64,000 nucleotides of DNA from Campylobacter sp. RM16187 (lineage in GTDB: Bacteria > Campylobacterota > Campylobacteria > Campylobacterales > Campylobacteraceae), in contig NZ_CP012549.1 in NCBI RefSeq assembly GCF_025319965.1, forward strand, positions 1,550,001 through 1,614,000. The letters run 5' to 3'. Under the pieces are notes generated by a model. That model worked only from the letters and a program-made list of their open reading frames with translations. It did no database searches and was not told the origin of the DNA. The stretch's first letter is position 1. Each line of letters opens with the position of its first letter. This document shows, piece by piece, positions 43,525 through 54,386 of this stretch. The translations under genes were made by a program, and so were the position numbers.

Positions 43525-44296
43525 CAAATCAAATTTGGGTGGATTTGTAGGCTCAGCACTATTTCATGCTATTATTATCACCGCTTTTATAAATTTTCCA
43601 AGCCAGACAGTTTTATCCAGTAAAGAAAATATGACAAAAATAAATCTAAATACTTTTACTCCGCCGCCACCTCTTCCACCAGCACCAGAGCCTATTGCAG
43701 CACCTCCAACTCCTCTTCCGCCAGAGCCCGTTGTAGTTCCTGAACCCGTGGTAGAGCCTATTGTTGAGCCTGTAATTCTACCCGAGCCAAAGCCGGAACC
43801 GAAGATAGAGCCTAAGCCTATCGAAAAACCAAAACCAAAACCAAAAAAACAAAAATCCGTAGTTAAAACCGAGCCTGTTTTAGATCCAACTCCTGCTCCG
43901 CCGCAGCCAGTCATCCAGCCGACAATTCCAATCAAAGCTGAAAAGATAGGTTCCGTTACAGCTGCACCTATAAGCAGTTTTATTGCTCCTATCGTAGGAG
44001 AATTTAACTTCGCAAGCTCCGCAGGAGATGAGAGATTTTCAAAGATGCAAGCAGCCATAAAGAAACATCAAAAATACCCCAAAAGAGCTGTTAAAATGAA
44101 GCATCAAGGAGTAGTCGAAATCAGTTTTTTATTTAAAACAAACGGAAGTGTGGATGATATAAAAATTATAAAAAGCTCAGGATATGATAGTTTGGATGAA
44201 GCGGCTATTGAGACTATAAGACGAGCCTTTAAGGACTTTCCTATGCTTGATAAAGACTATATAATCAAAATTCCAATGTCTTATAAACTAATTTAA
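43490..44296 (+). CDS. tonB: TonB energy-transducing protein
   Basis: A 268-residue TonB: N-terminal anchor GGFVGSALFHAIIITAFINF (residues about 17-36), which includes the helix histidine. A long periplasmic Pro/Glu/Lys spacer (about 60-150, repeats of PEP and KPKP) follows, then a C-terminal domain KYPKRAVKMKHQGVVEISFLF with SGYDSLDEAAIETIRRAF. It carries energy to outer-membrane receptors for ferric siderophores or haem. No receptor gene is in the window. Confidence 0.92.
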   Translation: MRILPLQLSPSSKSNLGGFVGSALFHAIIITAFINFPSQTVLSSKENMTKINLNTFTPPPPLPPAPEPIAAPPTPLPPEPVVVPEPVVEPIVEPVILPEPKPEPKIEPKPIEKPKPKPKKQKSVVKTEPVLDPTPAPPQPVIQPTIPIKAEKIGSVTAAPISSFIAPIVGEFNFASSAGDERFSKMQAAIKKHQKYPKRAVKMKHQGVVEISFLFKTNGSVDDIKIIKSSGYDSLDEAAIETIRRAFKDFPMLDKDYIIKIPMSYKLI

Positions 44297-44320
44297 AAAT
44301 AGACCCGATTTTAGGGTCTA
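44294..44320 (-). terminator. Terminator of the extended feo operon
   Basis: A perfect 7-bp stem (TAGACCC-GATTTTA-GGGTCTA, 44300-44320) is followed on the minus strand by TTTTTAAAT. On the plus strand only A-rich sequence follows, so it is oriented to end the feo transcript; it sits right after the tonB stop. Confidence 0.7.
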
Positions 44321-44333
44321 AAAACACTAAAGA

Positions 44334-44471
44334 CTATTCAATTTTTCTTTTTTTATGGCAACTCTTACCTTCGCCACATCCGCAATCTCTTTGCTTAAAT
44401 TCTTTGACATAGACAAAGTATCCTGCACCGATAGCTATGACGATAAGAAACACCATTTCAAGTCCGCTCAT
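44334..44471 (-). CDS. FeoB-associated cysteine-rich membrane peptide
   Basis: A 45-residue protein: one N-terminal membrane helix (about 5-22, MVFLIVIAIGAGYFVYV) and a cytoplasmic-looking tail with cysteines 30, 32 and 38 (RDCGCGEGKSCHKK). This is the layout of the FeoB-associated Cys-rich membrane protein family found with feo operons, thought to act with FeoB in iron transfer or to replace FeoC. AGGATACTT precedes the ATG. It is the last gene before the terminator. Confidence 0.8.
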   Translation of the reverse strand: MSGLEMVFLIVIAIGAGYFVYVKEFKQRDCGCGEGKSCHKKRKIE

Positions 44472-44518
44472 AAGTATCCTTTTTAAAATTTAGGCGAAGC
44501 AGTGCTTCGCCTAAAAAA

Positions 44519-45340
44519 TTACTTCATATCTTTAGCTTGAACCCAAATAACAGCATCTTGGCTCAACTCTTTGCCTTTATACTCTTTATCAGGTCCGACT
44601 CCAAGAGCTGCAAATCCCCACCAACCTGACTTTGGAATACCGAATGTAAATTCGCCTCTCTCATTAGCTTTAATAGTAAGCGTTACAAAGCTATCTTGAG
44701 GAGCCTCCACTTTACCTTTTTTGCTTGTCATATTTTTCTTTACATCAACATCGTGGTTTAGATACTCCACCTCTATCTCGGCAAATGGAACAGGTTTGCC
44801 CTCTGATTTTACGATACCCGTAAATGTACTTCCCGCCCAGATCGAGTATGGTTTCATTAAAGGAACAATCTCAGCCTTAAGACCAAGCTCTGCATCCCAA
44901 TCAGTAGGTGCGCCCGCTACGTTTAAAACCATCTTTGTAATTTGCTGGATGTATGACTCTTCGTTAGCTTCATAGTATGGAGCTGGAGTTAGTGCAAAAA
45001 CATAATCTCCCATACTTCTTGCCTGATAGTCCATCTCATAGCCTATACCCTCATTGTGACTACCCTTAAATTTCATCTCTTTAAGCTTACCTTTTAGCTC
45101 TGTCTTTTTCTCTTTGTGAAGCACGAAAAAGTCAACTATACCCTCTCTACTCTTATCAAATTGAAGACCCATATCCATAGTATGCTCATCCGCAAAAGGG
45201 TGTGTGAAAACAAGCTTTAAAGGAATTGTAGCCGGCTTTTCTAAAGCTGACTCAGGAGTATAAAGCATTTGAAAGTGAGCGAATGCCGAACTAGCTAAAA
45301 AACCTGCAACAACTGATGAAATAACAACTTTTTTAAACAT
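44519..45340 (-). CDS. DUF4198 (NikK-like) periplasmic protein
   Basis: A 273-residue exported protein. The signal peptide ends AFA, so mature protein begins with histidine 22 (HFQMLYTPE), a conserved start in the DUF4198 group. FTHPFADEHTMDMG follows, and a C-terminal Ig-like domain has GTFTG...PVPFAEIEVEYLN, ERGEFTFGIPKSGWWGFAAL. DUF4198 proteins such as NikK serve nickel or cobalt uptake; here the genomic partner is feoAB, so Fe(II) or Mn handling is more likely. AAGGAG precedes the start. Confidence 0.8.
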   Translation of the reverse strand: MFKKVVISSVVAGFLASSAFAHFQMLYTPESALEKPATIPLKLVFTHPFADEHTMDMGLQFDKSREGIVDFFVLHKEKKTELKGKLKEMKFKGSHNEGIGYEMDYQARSMGDYVFALTPAPYYEANEESYIQQITKMVLNVAGAPTDWDAELGLKAEIVPLMKPYSIWAGSTFTGIVKSEGKPVPFAEIEVEYLNHDVDVKKNMTSKKGKVEAPQDSFVTLTIKANERGEFTFGIPKSGWWGFAALGVGPDKEYKGKELSQDAVIWVQAKDMK

Positions 45341-45360
45341 TAAATCTCCTTAAAATAAAA

Positions 45361-45669
45361 TTATTGAGCTATATCTTTTGAATTAACGACAACTTCGTGA
45401 CCTTCACCGGCAAAGAATTTAGCCTTATACTCACCTTCCGGTTTTTTAAATGTATATGTGCTCTCTTTATCAAATTTGCCCTCTATCACTACTTTACCAT
45501 TTTGAATGACGCTAAATTGAACGCCGCTTGCACTTGAACCATCGCTAAAGCCACCTTCGCATGTAACAGTTCCGTCACCATTGTCAAAGCAACTCATAAG
45601 CGCAGTATGAGCGAAAGCAGATGAGCTCATAAGAGCAACTAAAACAGATGAAAACATAATTTTTTTCAT
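45361..45669 (-). CDS. Small periplasmic protein of the feo operon
   Basis: A 102-residue exported protein: signal peptide ends AFA at residue 20, giving mature H21-TALMSC. Two cysteines (27 and 37) flank FDNGDGTVT, a DxxDG-like acidic loop, and a beta-sandwich-like body follows (VQFSVIQNGKVVIEGKFD, GEYKAKFFAGEGHEV). It resembles the short partner proteins (NikL-like) found with DUF4198. AAAGGAG precedes the ATG, 23 bases after feoB. I do not recognise a named family with certainty. Confidence 0.7.
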   Translation of the reverse strand: MKKIMFSSVLVALMSSSAFAHTALMSCFDNGDGTVTCEGGFSDGSSASGVQFSVIQNGKVVIEGKFDKESTYTFKKPEGEYKAKFFAGEGHEVVVNSKDIAQ

Positions 45670-45692
45670 TTTTTCTCCTTTATTTAGATTTA

Positions 45693-48176
45693 TTAAATTT
45701 TATTACCTTTTATACCGCCACTCCAGTTTATTCTCTTTTCAGGAACAAACCATAATATCACAACTATAGCCAACAATATAAAGTAGTACCAACTCATCGC
45801 AGCTAAACCACTAATACTGGCAGCAAGAGAGATACTAAAGAATATCGATGAGACAATTAACGCAAGCACGAACGGAAAGAACATTCCAAAGCACATCCAT
45901 ACCCAGCTATTAGTCTGCATCTTAACAACTATCATTGTAGCTATACAAGGCGGAGTAAGCAACATAAATATAATAATAGAGGCGGCGTGAAGCGGGGTAT
46001 ATCCGCTGTTTTTAGCCATTCTCTCTTCAGGTCTTAAATTTTCATCCGCATTTGCAGCCTCACCACTCTCTTTGCCTGACTCATATATGCTTCCAAGAGT
46101 GGCGACGGCTGATTCTCTAGCTGCAAAAGAGCTCAAGAATGCCACGTTTATCTTCCAGTCAAATCCGGCAAATTGAGATATAGGCTCAAGAGCGCGTCCG
46201 GCCATACCAAGCAAAGAGCTTTCTATCTTATCATTCTTCTGCTCTCTAAGGATTCTATTTCTATCGGTTGAGAGCTTTCTGAGGGCTGAATTTATCTTTT
46301 TGGCCTCAGCGTCAGCTTTTGGAACTAAAAATTTATACATATCAGGATTTTTGGCCTGATATTTCTCATCAACATCCTTGCTTCCACCCATCTTTTTAGC
46401 CCTATATCCATCATATAGATTTAAAAGTTCGGCAACTTCTTCTCTGGTATCTACTTTGTCATAGTAGGTTGATTTTTTTACGGCTCTATCAAATTTTGCA
46501 AGAGCTTTAGTCTCTTCTTGATTATAATGCTCTTGTTTTTCGGTTGATAGCCCCGGAAACTGAAGCAGCGCGAATAATATAACAGCAACTGCAATTACTA
46601 TGGTACAAACTTTTTTGATATATATCCAAACTCTCTCAAAAGATCTTATGATAACGCCTTTAAATGTAGGCATATGATAAGGCGGAAGCTCCATAACGAA
46701 AGGTGCTGTTTCACGGCTTTTTAATACTGTTGAAGTTAAAAATTTAGCTATTATTAAAGCTGCTAGAACCGTTACCGTAGAGATATAAAAAAGCATTATG
46801 CTCATATCTTTTGGAAAAAAAGCTCCAAGTAAAAGAGTATAAAACGGCACTTTGGCAAGACAGTTCATAAGAGGAACGGTAAGTATAGTAGCCATTCTGG
46901 CCCTATCATCTGAAATTCCCTTAGTTGACATTACGCCAGGCACGGCACATCCACCTACAAAGGCTCCTCCCAAGACAAGAGGCAGGGTGCTTTGCCCGTG
47001 AAGGCCGAATTTTCTAAAAACCTTATCAAGTATAAAGGCCATTCTAGGCATATACCCAACGTCTTCTAATATAGCGATCATAGCAAAGAGAATAAAGAAT
47101 ATCGGAAGGTAGTTTAAAAGCGCAATAGTCGAATTAGTAAGCCACATAGCCATATCTGTTATCATAGGAATCTGCGATATATCGGCAGCTGGAGTTATAT
47201 CCGAGATGAAATTCTTTATCGCTGCAAAAACTGGCCAAGTGTAGTTGGTAAGCTTATAACCAAAAACGATACTGCTTTGATAAATAATCACTATAACAGC
47301 CAGTAAAATAGGAAAGCTAAGCCATCTATTTAGGACAAATTTATCAATTTTATCGGTAAATGTCAGCTCGCCCCTTCTTGTCTCTTGAGCGCATTTATGA
47401 AATATAACATCGGCATTTTCATATCTAAAAGATGCTAAAAAGCTCTCTACATCTCTATCAAAAGTATCATGAAATTTATCTGTTTGTGCTGAAACTATTT
47501 CATCTATATTGTCATTGTCGGCTTTTAGTAAATTTACAATAGCCTGATCTTTCTCAAGAGCTTTTAGGGCAAGCCATCTTTTGCTAATAGACAACTCATT
47601 ATTTACTTTTATCGTCTTTTCGATCTCTGAGATATAAATTTCAAGTTCATCATAGTTTATTTTAAACTCTTCATAGTTCTTTTTTATCTCATCGGTCTTT
47701 TTTAATATGTCTAAAATTTCGACCTTACCCTCATTTTTGGCAGCACTTGCACAAATTACCGGACATCTTAAAATTTCACTCATTTTTTCCGAGTCTATAG
47801 TAATGCCTCTACGTCTAGCAACGTCGCACATATTTAATATAATTACGACAGGTACGCCTATTTCAAGCAGTTGAAAAGTAAGGTATAAATTTCTTTTTAA
47901 ATTTGAAGCATCTACTATATTTAAAATAAGATCCGGATTTTCATTTATAATAGCCTCCTTTGCAACCTTCTCCTCAAGAGAGTATGAGCTAAAAGAGTAA
48001 GTTCCGGGTAGATCTATCATCTCGATATCTATATCGCCTACGCTAAAAAAGCCGGATTTCTTATCTACAGTAACACCCGGGTAATTTGCGATATGCTGAT
48101 GTATACCGCTTATCATATTAAAAATAGTGGATTTGCCACAGTTTGGCTGACCGGCCAAGGCTACTTTTATTTCCAT
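45693..48176 (-). CDS. feoB: Ferrous iron transporter FeoB
   Basis: An 827-residue protein with an N-terminal G domain: G1 GQPNCGKST (residues 9-17, where many have GNPNSGKT), G2 threonine in PGVTV (about 36), G3 DLPG (55-58), G4 NMCD (115-118). A helical spacer follows, then membrane core with VGGCAVPGVMSTKGISDDR and AFLSSFAARESAVATLG. It is longer than C. jejuni FeoB (about 613) owing to a charged insertion of roughly 110 residues (near 555-665) between membrane segments. Overlaps feoA by 10 bases. Confidence 0.94.
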   Translation of the reverse strand: MEIKVALAGQPNCGKSTIFNMISGIHQHIANYPGVTVDKKSGFFSVGDIDIEMIDLPGTYSFSSYSLEEKVAKEAIINENPDLILNIVDASNLKRNLYLTFQLLEIGVPVVIILNMCDVARRRGITIDSEKMSEILRCPVICASAAKNEGKVEILDILKKTDEIKKNYEEFKINYDELEIYISEIEKTIKVNNELSISKRWLALKALEKDQAIVNLLKADNDNIDEIVSAQTDKFHDTFDRDVESFLASFRYENADVIFHKCAQETRRGELTFTDKIDKFVLNRWLSFPILLAVIVIIYQSSIVFGYKLTNYTWPVFAAIKNFISDITPAADISQIPMITDMAMWLTNSTIALLNYLPIFFILFAMIAILEDVGYMPRMAFILDKVFRKFGLHGQSTLPLVLGGAFVGGCAVPGVMSTKGISDDRARMATILTVPLMNCLAKVPFYTLLLGAFFPKDMSIMLFYISTVTVLAALIIAKFLTSTVLKSRETAPFVMELPPYHMPTFKGVIIRSFERVWIYIKKVCTIVIAVAVILFALLQFPGLSTEKQEHYNQEETKALAKFDRAVKKSTYYDKVDTREEVAELLNLYDGYRAKKMGGSKDVDEKYQAKNPDMYKFLVPKADAEAKKINSALRKLSTDRNRILREQKNDKIESSLLGMAGRALEPISQFAGFDWKINVAFLSSFAARESAVATLGSIYESGKESGEAANADENLRPEERMAKNSGYTPLHAASIIIFMLLTPPCIATMIVVKMQTNSWVWMCFGMFFPFVLALIVSSIFFSISLAASISGLAAMSWYYFILLAIVVILWFVPEKRINWSGGIKGNKI

Positions 48177-48394
48177 GGCTCTACCTCTATAAGCTCAGCT
48201 TCACTCTTTCTAAGAGATACTAGATAGTTATGTATTCTTAACTCCAAAGGATCATAAAGTGGCGCCTCTCTGATAACTTCTATCTGAGCTCCTACCACAA
48301 AACCCATATCTAAAAGCTTTTGCAAAAGCTTATCTTTGGCATGAAGGGCCTTTATCTTACACGAATTTCCAGACTCTATAAGACCAAGATGCAT
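48167..48394 (-). CDS. feoA: Ferrous iron transport protein FeoA
   Basis: A 75-residue SH3-like cytoplasmic protein with LQKLLDMGFVVGAQIEVIREAPLYDPLELRIHNYLVSLRK, the FeoA pattern. FeoA assists FeoB. It is the first gene of the feo operon and overlaps feoB. CATAAAGGAATT precedes the ATG. Confidence 0.93.
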   Translation of the reverse strand: MHLGLIESGNSCKIKALHAKDKLLQKLLDMGFVVGAQIEVIREAPLYDPLELRIHNYLVSLRKSEAELIEVEPWK

Positions 48395-48425
48395 TTTAAT
48401 TCCTTTATCAATAACCAGTCTCGAT

Positions 48426-48431
48426 ATTATA
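48426..48431 (-). promoter_or_regulatory. Promoter -10 for the feo operon
   Basis: TATAAT on the minus strand lies about 32 bases before feoA, in an AT-rich gap (48395-48563) with imperfect dyads such as TTGTATTACAA that could be Fur sites. No exact Fur box is claimed. The rest of the gap shows nothing else. Confidence 0.45.
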
Positions 48432-48563
48432 TTCTTAAAATGCTTTAATTAAATTAAAAACGATAATACATATTGAAACTTGTAATACAAATTTTTATTG
48501 AATAATAAATGACTAAAATAGCGTCTTAGTGATAGTTTTAAATTCTAAATAGTGCTTGTATCG

Positions 48564-49592
48564 TTAAAATGCTCTTTGATATGGTTTTTCTATTAGATCC
48601 TCTCGTCCTAATTCACTCATAGCAAGCTGAGCAAAATTTGGATTTCTAATAAGCTCTCTCCCATAAGCGACTGCATCGCAAACATTACCCATAAGTAGCG
48701 CTTCACCTTGGCTTGCCGTAGTTATCATACCAACTGCAATAACAGGGATTTTTACCGATTCTTTTATGGCTTTTGCGTAATCTGCCTGATAAAGAGGCAA
48801 AAATTTAGGCATATTATCAAGCTCTTTTGTGTCAAAAAATCCTCCAGACGATACATGAATATATGCTGCACCTAAATTTTCAAGCTCACAAGATAGCTTC
48901 ACGCTATCGTCCAGCTTCCAATCTTTATTTAGCCAGCTATCGGCACTTATCCTAACTCCTACCGGGATATTTACGACATTTTTAACATCTGTTAAAATTT
49001 CACGTAACAATCTCGTACGATTTTCAAAGCTTCCTCCATATTGATCACTTCTATTATTAATCGATGGAGATAAAAATTCGCTTATCAAATACCCGTGTGC
49101 AGCATGAATTTCTATGATCTCGTATCCTGCCTTTTGAGCTCTAATGGCAGCATTTTTAAAATTTTGTTTAAGATCTTTTATGTCATCTATGCTCATCTCT
49201 TTTGGGGTTTTATAATCATCACTGAATTTAATAGCGCTTGGTGCTATGCTTTGGCTATCGCATGTGCTTTTGCGTCCGGCATGAGCTAGTTGTATAGCCA
49301 TTTTGGCTCCGTATTTTGCACAATCTTTTACAAGATTTGCATGCCCTTCTATTTGCTCATCGCTCCAAAGACCAAGATCGCTATGAGTTATCCTACCTCG
49401 TGGCTCAACCGCGGTAGCCTCTACTATGATAAGCCCAACTCCTCCGAGCGAACGAGCGGCATAATGAAGCTTATGAAAGCACCTTGGCAAGCCATTATCG
49501 CCTTTAACCTTATACATGCACATAGGTGGCATAACTATACGATTTTTTATCTCTATATCGCCTATTTTAAATGGAGTAAAAAGTTTTGACAT
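48564..49592 (-). CDS. NADH:flavin oxidoreductase, old yellow enzyme family (YqjM-like)
   Basis: A 342-residue TIM-barrel FMN protein: LFTPFKIGDIEIKNRIVMPPMCMY, then LHYAARSLGGVGLIIVEATAV, AIQLAHAGRK and IHAAHGYLISEFLSPSINNRSDQYGG, with PVGVRISAD and AVGMI at the FMN phosphate. The cysteine in PPMCMY and the compact length fit YqjM-type ene-reductases. It reduces activated C=C bonds; the cell substrate is unknown. It is a single gene on the minus strand. Confidence 0.9.
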   Translation of the reverse strand: MSKLFTPFKIGDIEIKNRIVMPPMCMYKVKGDNGLPRCFHKLHYAARSLGGVGLIIVEATAVEPRGRITHSDLGLWSDEQIEGHANLVKDCAKYGAKMAIQLAHAGRKSTCDSQSIAPSAIKFSDDYKTPKEMSIDDIKDLKQNFKNAAIRAQKAGYEIIEIHAAHGYLISEFLSPSINNRSDQYGGSFENRTRLLREILTDVKNVVNIPVGVRISADSWLNKDWKLDDSVKLSCELENLGAAYIHVSSGGFFDTKELDNMPKFLPLYQADYAKAIKESVKIPVIAVGMITTASQGEALLMGNVCDAVAYGRELIRNPNFAQLAMSELGREDLIEKPYQRAF

Positions 49593-49656
49593 ACCATATC
49601 CTCAAATATCAAGAGATGAGGCCCTAAATTTATTGTTTAGGGCTCATTAAATTTAG

Positions 49657-51148
<1,492 letters not shown>

Positions 51149-51152
<4 letters not shown>

Positions 51153-52354
51153 GACTCACACGCCTTTCTAAGAGGTTTTATACCAGGCAGCTCCTTGCCC
51201 TCTATTAGCTCCAAGCTCGCTCCACCACCTGTTGAGATAAATGTCATCTCATCGGCATCTCCGGCACGTTCGACCACATCAGCGGTATCTCCGCCGCCAA
51301 CGACAGTTGTAGCATGAGTTTCTACGATAGCGTGGCTCATCTTAATACTTCCTTTGCTAAATTTATCCATCTCAAAAACGCCCATAGGGCCGTTCCACCA
51401 AATAGTTTGAGCATCGGACAAAACCTCTTTAAACAATCTTACCGAAGCAGGTCCTATATCAAGCCCCATCCAGCCATTTGGTATCTCTTTAGAAGAGACA
51501 TATTTAACCGCACTATCAGCAGAAAACGTTTGAGCGGCTACTACGTCTACCGGCAAGTAAATTTTAACTCCAAGCTCTTTGCCCTTTTTTAAGATTTCAT
51601 TCGCATCCTCTATCAAATCCTCTTCAAGGAGGGAATTTCCTATATTCTCGCCAAGCGCTTTTAAGAAAGTAAACGCCATTCCACCACCGATTATTAGCTT
51701 ATCAACACGCGGAAGCAGATTATGAAGCGCTTGAAGCTTTCCGCTTACTTTTGAGCCGCCCACGACAGCCACAAAAGGCCTAGAAGGATGTTTAATCAAA
51801 TTTTGAGCGAAGTTTATCTCTTTTTGAAGTAAAAATCCGGCAGCCTTATGATTTTCATCATAAAATTTAGTAATAGCCTCAACCGAAGCGTGAGCTCTAT
51901 GACATACGCCAAATGCATCATTTATATATACTTCACCAAATTTTGCCAGCTCACGAGCCAAATTCTCATCGTTTTTTGTCTCGCCCTTTTCAAAACGAAG
52001 ATTTTCTATCATTAAAATTTCGCCTGCTTTTAGCTCCGCTGCTTTTTTCATAGCATCATCGCCAACAACATCATTTGCAAATATTACATCACGATCAAGC
52101 AGTCTAGATAGTCTTTTAGCAACATTTTTAAGAGAAAATTTTTCTTCAAAGCCGTTTTTTGGGCGACCCAAGTGGCTTGCTAAAACAATGCTGCATCCAT
52201 GATCAAGACAGTATTTTATAGTAGGAATCGCCGAGCGAATTCTGCGGTCATCGGTAATATTTAAAAACTCATCCATAGGCACGTTAAAATCGCACCTAAT
52301 AAATACTTTTTTCTTAGCTAAGTCAAGGTCGTTTATAGATAAAATTTCACTCAT
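51149..52354 (-). CDS. pgk: Phosphoglycerate kinase
   Basis: A 401-residue two-lobe kinase of lower glycolysis and gluconeogenesis. [29 protein letters not shown] and [15 protein letters not shown] form the substrate lobe, and [15 protein letters not shown] and [14 protein letters not shown] with [11 protein letters not shown] the nucleotide lobe. It starts 1 base after gap ends and overlaps tpiA by 4 bases. Confidence 0.96.
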
Positions 52355-52355
52355 A

Positions 52356-53354
52356 CTAACCCTTTTTTACAGCTAAAACCGCTAAATCTACAAGGCGCTG
52401 CGAATATCCCCACTCATTGTCATACCACGCCATGACCTTTACAAGATCATCGCAAATTACTTGAGTAATATCGCTTGCTACGATAGAGCTATAGCTTGAA
52501 GTCATAAAGTCACTTGATACTCTTTGATCGTCATCTACAAGTAAAATTCCTTTCATAGCACCATTTGCGGCATCTCTAAAGGCGTTATTGACATCTTCTA
52601 CACTTACTTTTTTATTTAAAACTACTGTCAAATCGACCATAGAAACGTTTGCCACAGGTACACGCACGCTTTGACCGTGCATCTTGCCGGCAAGTTGCGG
52701 AAGTACCTTGCTAATAGCTTTTGCAGCTCCGGTGGTAGTAGGTCCGATATTTAATGCCGCTGCACGACTTCGTCTAAAATCTTTAGCTTTAACATCAACC
52801 AAACTTTGTCCATGTGTATACGCATGAACAGTTGTCATAAGACCCTTGACTATGCCAAATTTTTGATCCAAAACTTTTGCGACCGGACCAAGGCAGTTTG
52901 TGGTACAACTTGCGTTTGATATTATAGCCTCACCCTTGTAAAGCTCTTCATTTACGCCTATTACGTATGTAGGTGTATCATCTTTTGCAGGAGCGCTCAT
53001 CACAACTTTTTTAATCCCATTCTTGATATAAGGCTGGCATTTTTCAGTAGTCAGATAAGCCCCTGTGCACTCAAGTACAACATCGGCACCAAATGCTGCA
53101 AAATCAAGCTCATTTGCATCTCTTGTAGAATAAACTCTTATTTTTTTACCGTTAACCTCGATGTAGTCGTCATCTATGACCTTTACATCTTGCTTAAACT
53201 CCCCATGAACGGTATCGTATTTTAAAAGATACCTTGTCATCTCTCTCTTTGCCGTATCGTTTATGGCGACTAGTTCTACGTCGTCACGCTCTAATATAAT
53301 ACGCGCCGCACATCTTCCAATCCTACCAAAGCCGTTTATAGCGATTTTAACCAT
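52356..53354 (-). CDS. gap: Glyceraldehyde 3-phosphate dehydrogenase
   Basis: A 332-residue NAD(P)-dependent enzyme: [15 protein letters not shown] (cofactor fold), [17 protein letters not shown] with the catalytic cysteine, VHAYTHGQ with the catalytic histidine, and [12 protein letters not shown] near the C-terminus. It is first in a gap-pgk-tpiA-fabI series, divergent from nadD, with AAAGGAAG before the ATG. Confidence 0.96.
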   Translation of the reverse strand: MVKIAINGFGRIGRCAARIILERDDVELVAINDTAKREMTRYLLKYDTVHGEFKQDVKVIDDDYIEVNGKKIRVYSTRDANELDFAAFGADVVLECTGAYLTTEKCQPYIKNGIKKVVMSAPAKDDTPTYVIGVNEELYKGEAIISNASCTTNCLGPVAKVLDQKFGIVKGLMTTVHAYTHGQSLVDVKAKDFRRSRAAALNIGPTTTGAAKAISKVLPQLAGKMHGQSVRVPVANVSMVDLTVVLNKKVSVEDVNNAFRDAANGAMKGILLVDDDQRVSSDFMTSSYSSIVASDITQVICDDLVKVMAWYDNEWGYSQRLVDLAVLAVKKG

Positions 53355-53521
53355 TCGTACTTCCTTTGATAATGAAATTTGCTAAATTTTACATATAAAG
53401 AACTTTAACCCTGCTTTATTAATTAAAATTTTTAATTTATATATTTTTCAACTCAGTTTTACTCTAATTTCGATAAGCTTTATATCTAAATTTTAGCAGA
53501 TACAAATAGGATGTATTGGGA

Positions 53522-54094
53522 ATGAAGTTGGCATTTTTTGGTGGGAGTTTTGATCCTCCTCATCTTGGGCATGATAGTATCGTAAAGATGGCGATTGATA
53601 GCCTTGATATAGATAAACTCATAATAATGCCTACATACATTAGCCCTTTTAAGGCAGAATTTTCAGCGCCTCCGGAGCTTAGACTCAAATGGACAAAGGA
53701 GATTTGGGGAGATCTGCCAAATGTTGAAATAAGCAGATTTGAGATAGATCAAAATCGCCCTGTGCCTACGATAGAGAGTGTTTTACATCTTTATGATATT
53801 TACGATATAAAGAAATTATATCTTTTAATAGGAGCCGATCACTTGGCGACTCTTGATAAATGGCATAATTTTGAGCTTCTTAGCTCTTTAGTTCATTTTA
53901 TAGTGGCCAAAAGAGATCATATCAAGATACCAAAAAAGCTTCAAAAGCTTGATATCCACATAGATATCTCATCTTCTAAAATAAGAAGCGATCTGGTACA
54001 AGATCAAATTCCTGCTAAAATAAAAGATGAAGTTATAAAATTTTACCAAGGATTAAAATGCAAGAAAGAATCGACAGAATCATCAAAATTCTAG
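53522..54094 (+). CDS. nadD: Nicotinate-nucleotide adenylyltransferase
   Basis: A 190-residue nucleotidyltransferase making deamido-NAD. LAFFGGSFDPPHLGHDSIVKM contains the HxGH motif, and DISSSKIRSDL near the C-terminus is the ISSTxIR-type ATP site. The ATG at 53522 is chosen by homology; the longer frame opens only with TTG two codons earlier. It overlaps rsfS by 37 bases, so translation is coupled. Confidence 0.93.
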   Translation: MKLAFFGGSFDPPHLGHDSIVKMAIDSLDIDKLIIMPTYISPFKAEFSAPPELRLKWTKEIWGDLPNVEISRFEIDQNRPVPTIESVLHLYDIYDIKKLYLLIGADHLATLDKWHNFELLSSLVHFIVAKRDHIKIPKKLQKLDIHIDISSSKIRSDLVQDQIPAKIKDEVIKFYQGLKCKKESTESSKF

Positions 54095-54384
54095 ATGAAA
54101 AGAAAGCTGAGTCAATAGAAGCCTTTGATATGAGAGAGAAGGATTATTTCGTAAAATATGTAGTAATCGCAACTACAATGGGAGAGAGGCACGCATACTC
54201 TTTAACAGATGATCTAAAGCTAGCGCTAAAACCGCTTGGAGAGGAATTTTTAGGCATAGAAAGCTCGCCTGATTGGGTCGTACTAGATCTTGGCGATATC
54301 TTAATCCATCTTCTAAGCCCACAATACCGTGCAAAATACAATATCGAAGAGTTTTTATCAAAACTAAAAGAGCAAAGAAGCTAA
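54058..54384 (+). CDS. rsfS: Ribosome silencing factor
   Basis: A 108-residue Iojap/RsfS protein with IDRIIKILDEKKAESIEAFDM, KYVVIATTMGERHAYSL, and SSPDWVVLDLGDILIHLLSPQYRAKYNIEEF. It binds L14 on the large subunit and blocks subunit joining in stationary phase. AAGGATT precedes the ATG inside the nadD 3' end. Confidence 0.93.
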   Translation: MQERIDRIIKILDEKKAESIEAFDMREKDYFVKYVVIATTMGERHAYSLTDDLKLALKPLGEEFLGIESSPDWVVLDLGDILIHLLSPQYRAKYNIEEFLSKLKEQRS

Positions 54385-54386
54385 GC

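Noticed and set aside
43564-44058. Long minus-strand frame of 164 codons rich in glycine, opposite tonB
   Set aside because: It is the antisense of the proline-rich TonB spacer; proline codons read backward give glycine. No ribosome-binding site or known fold.
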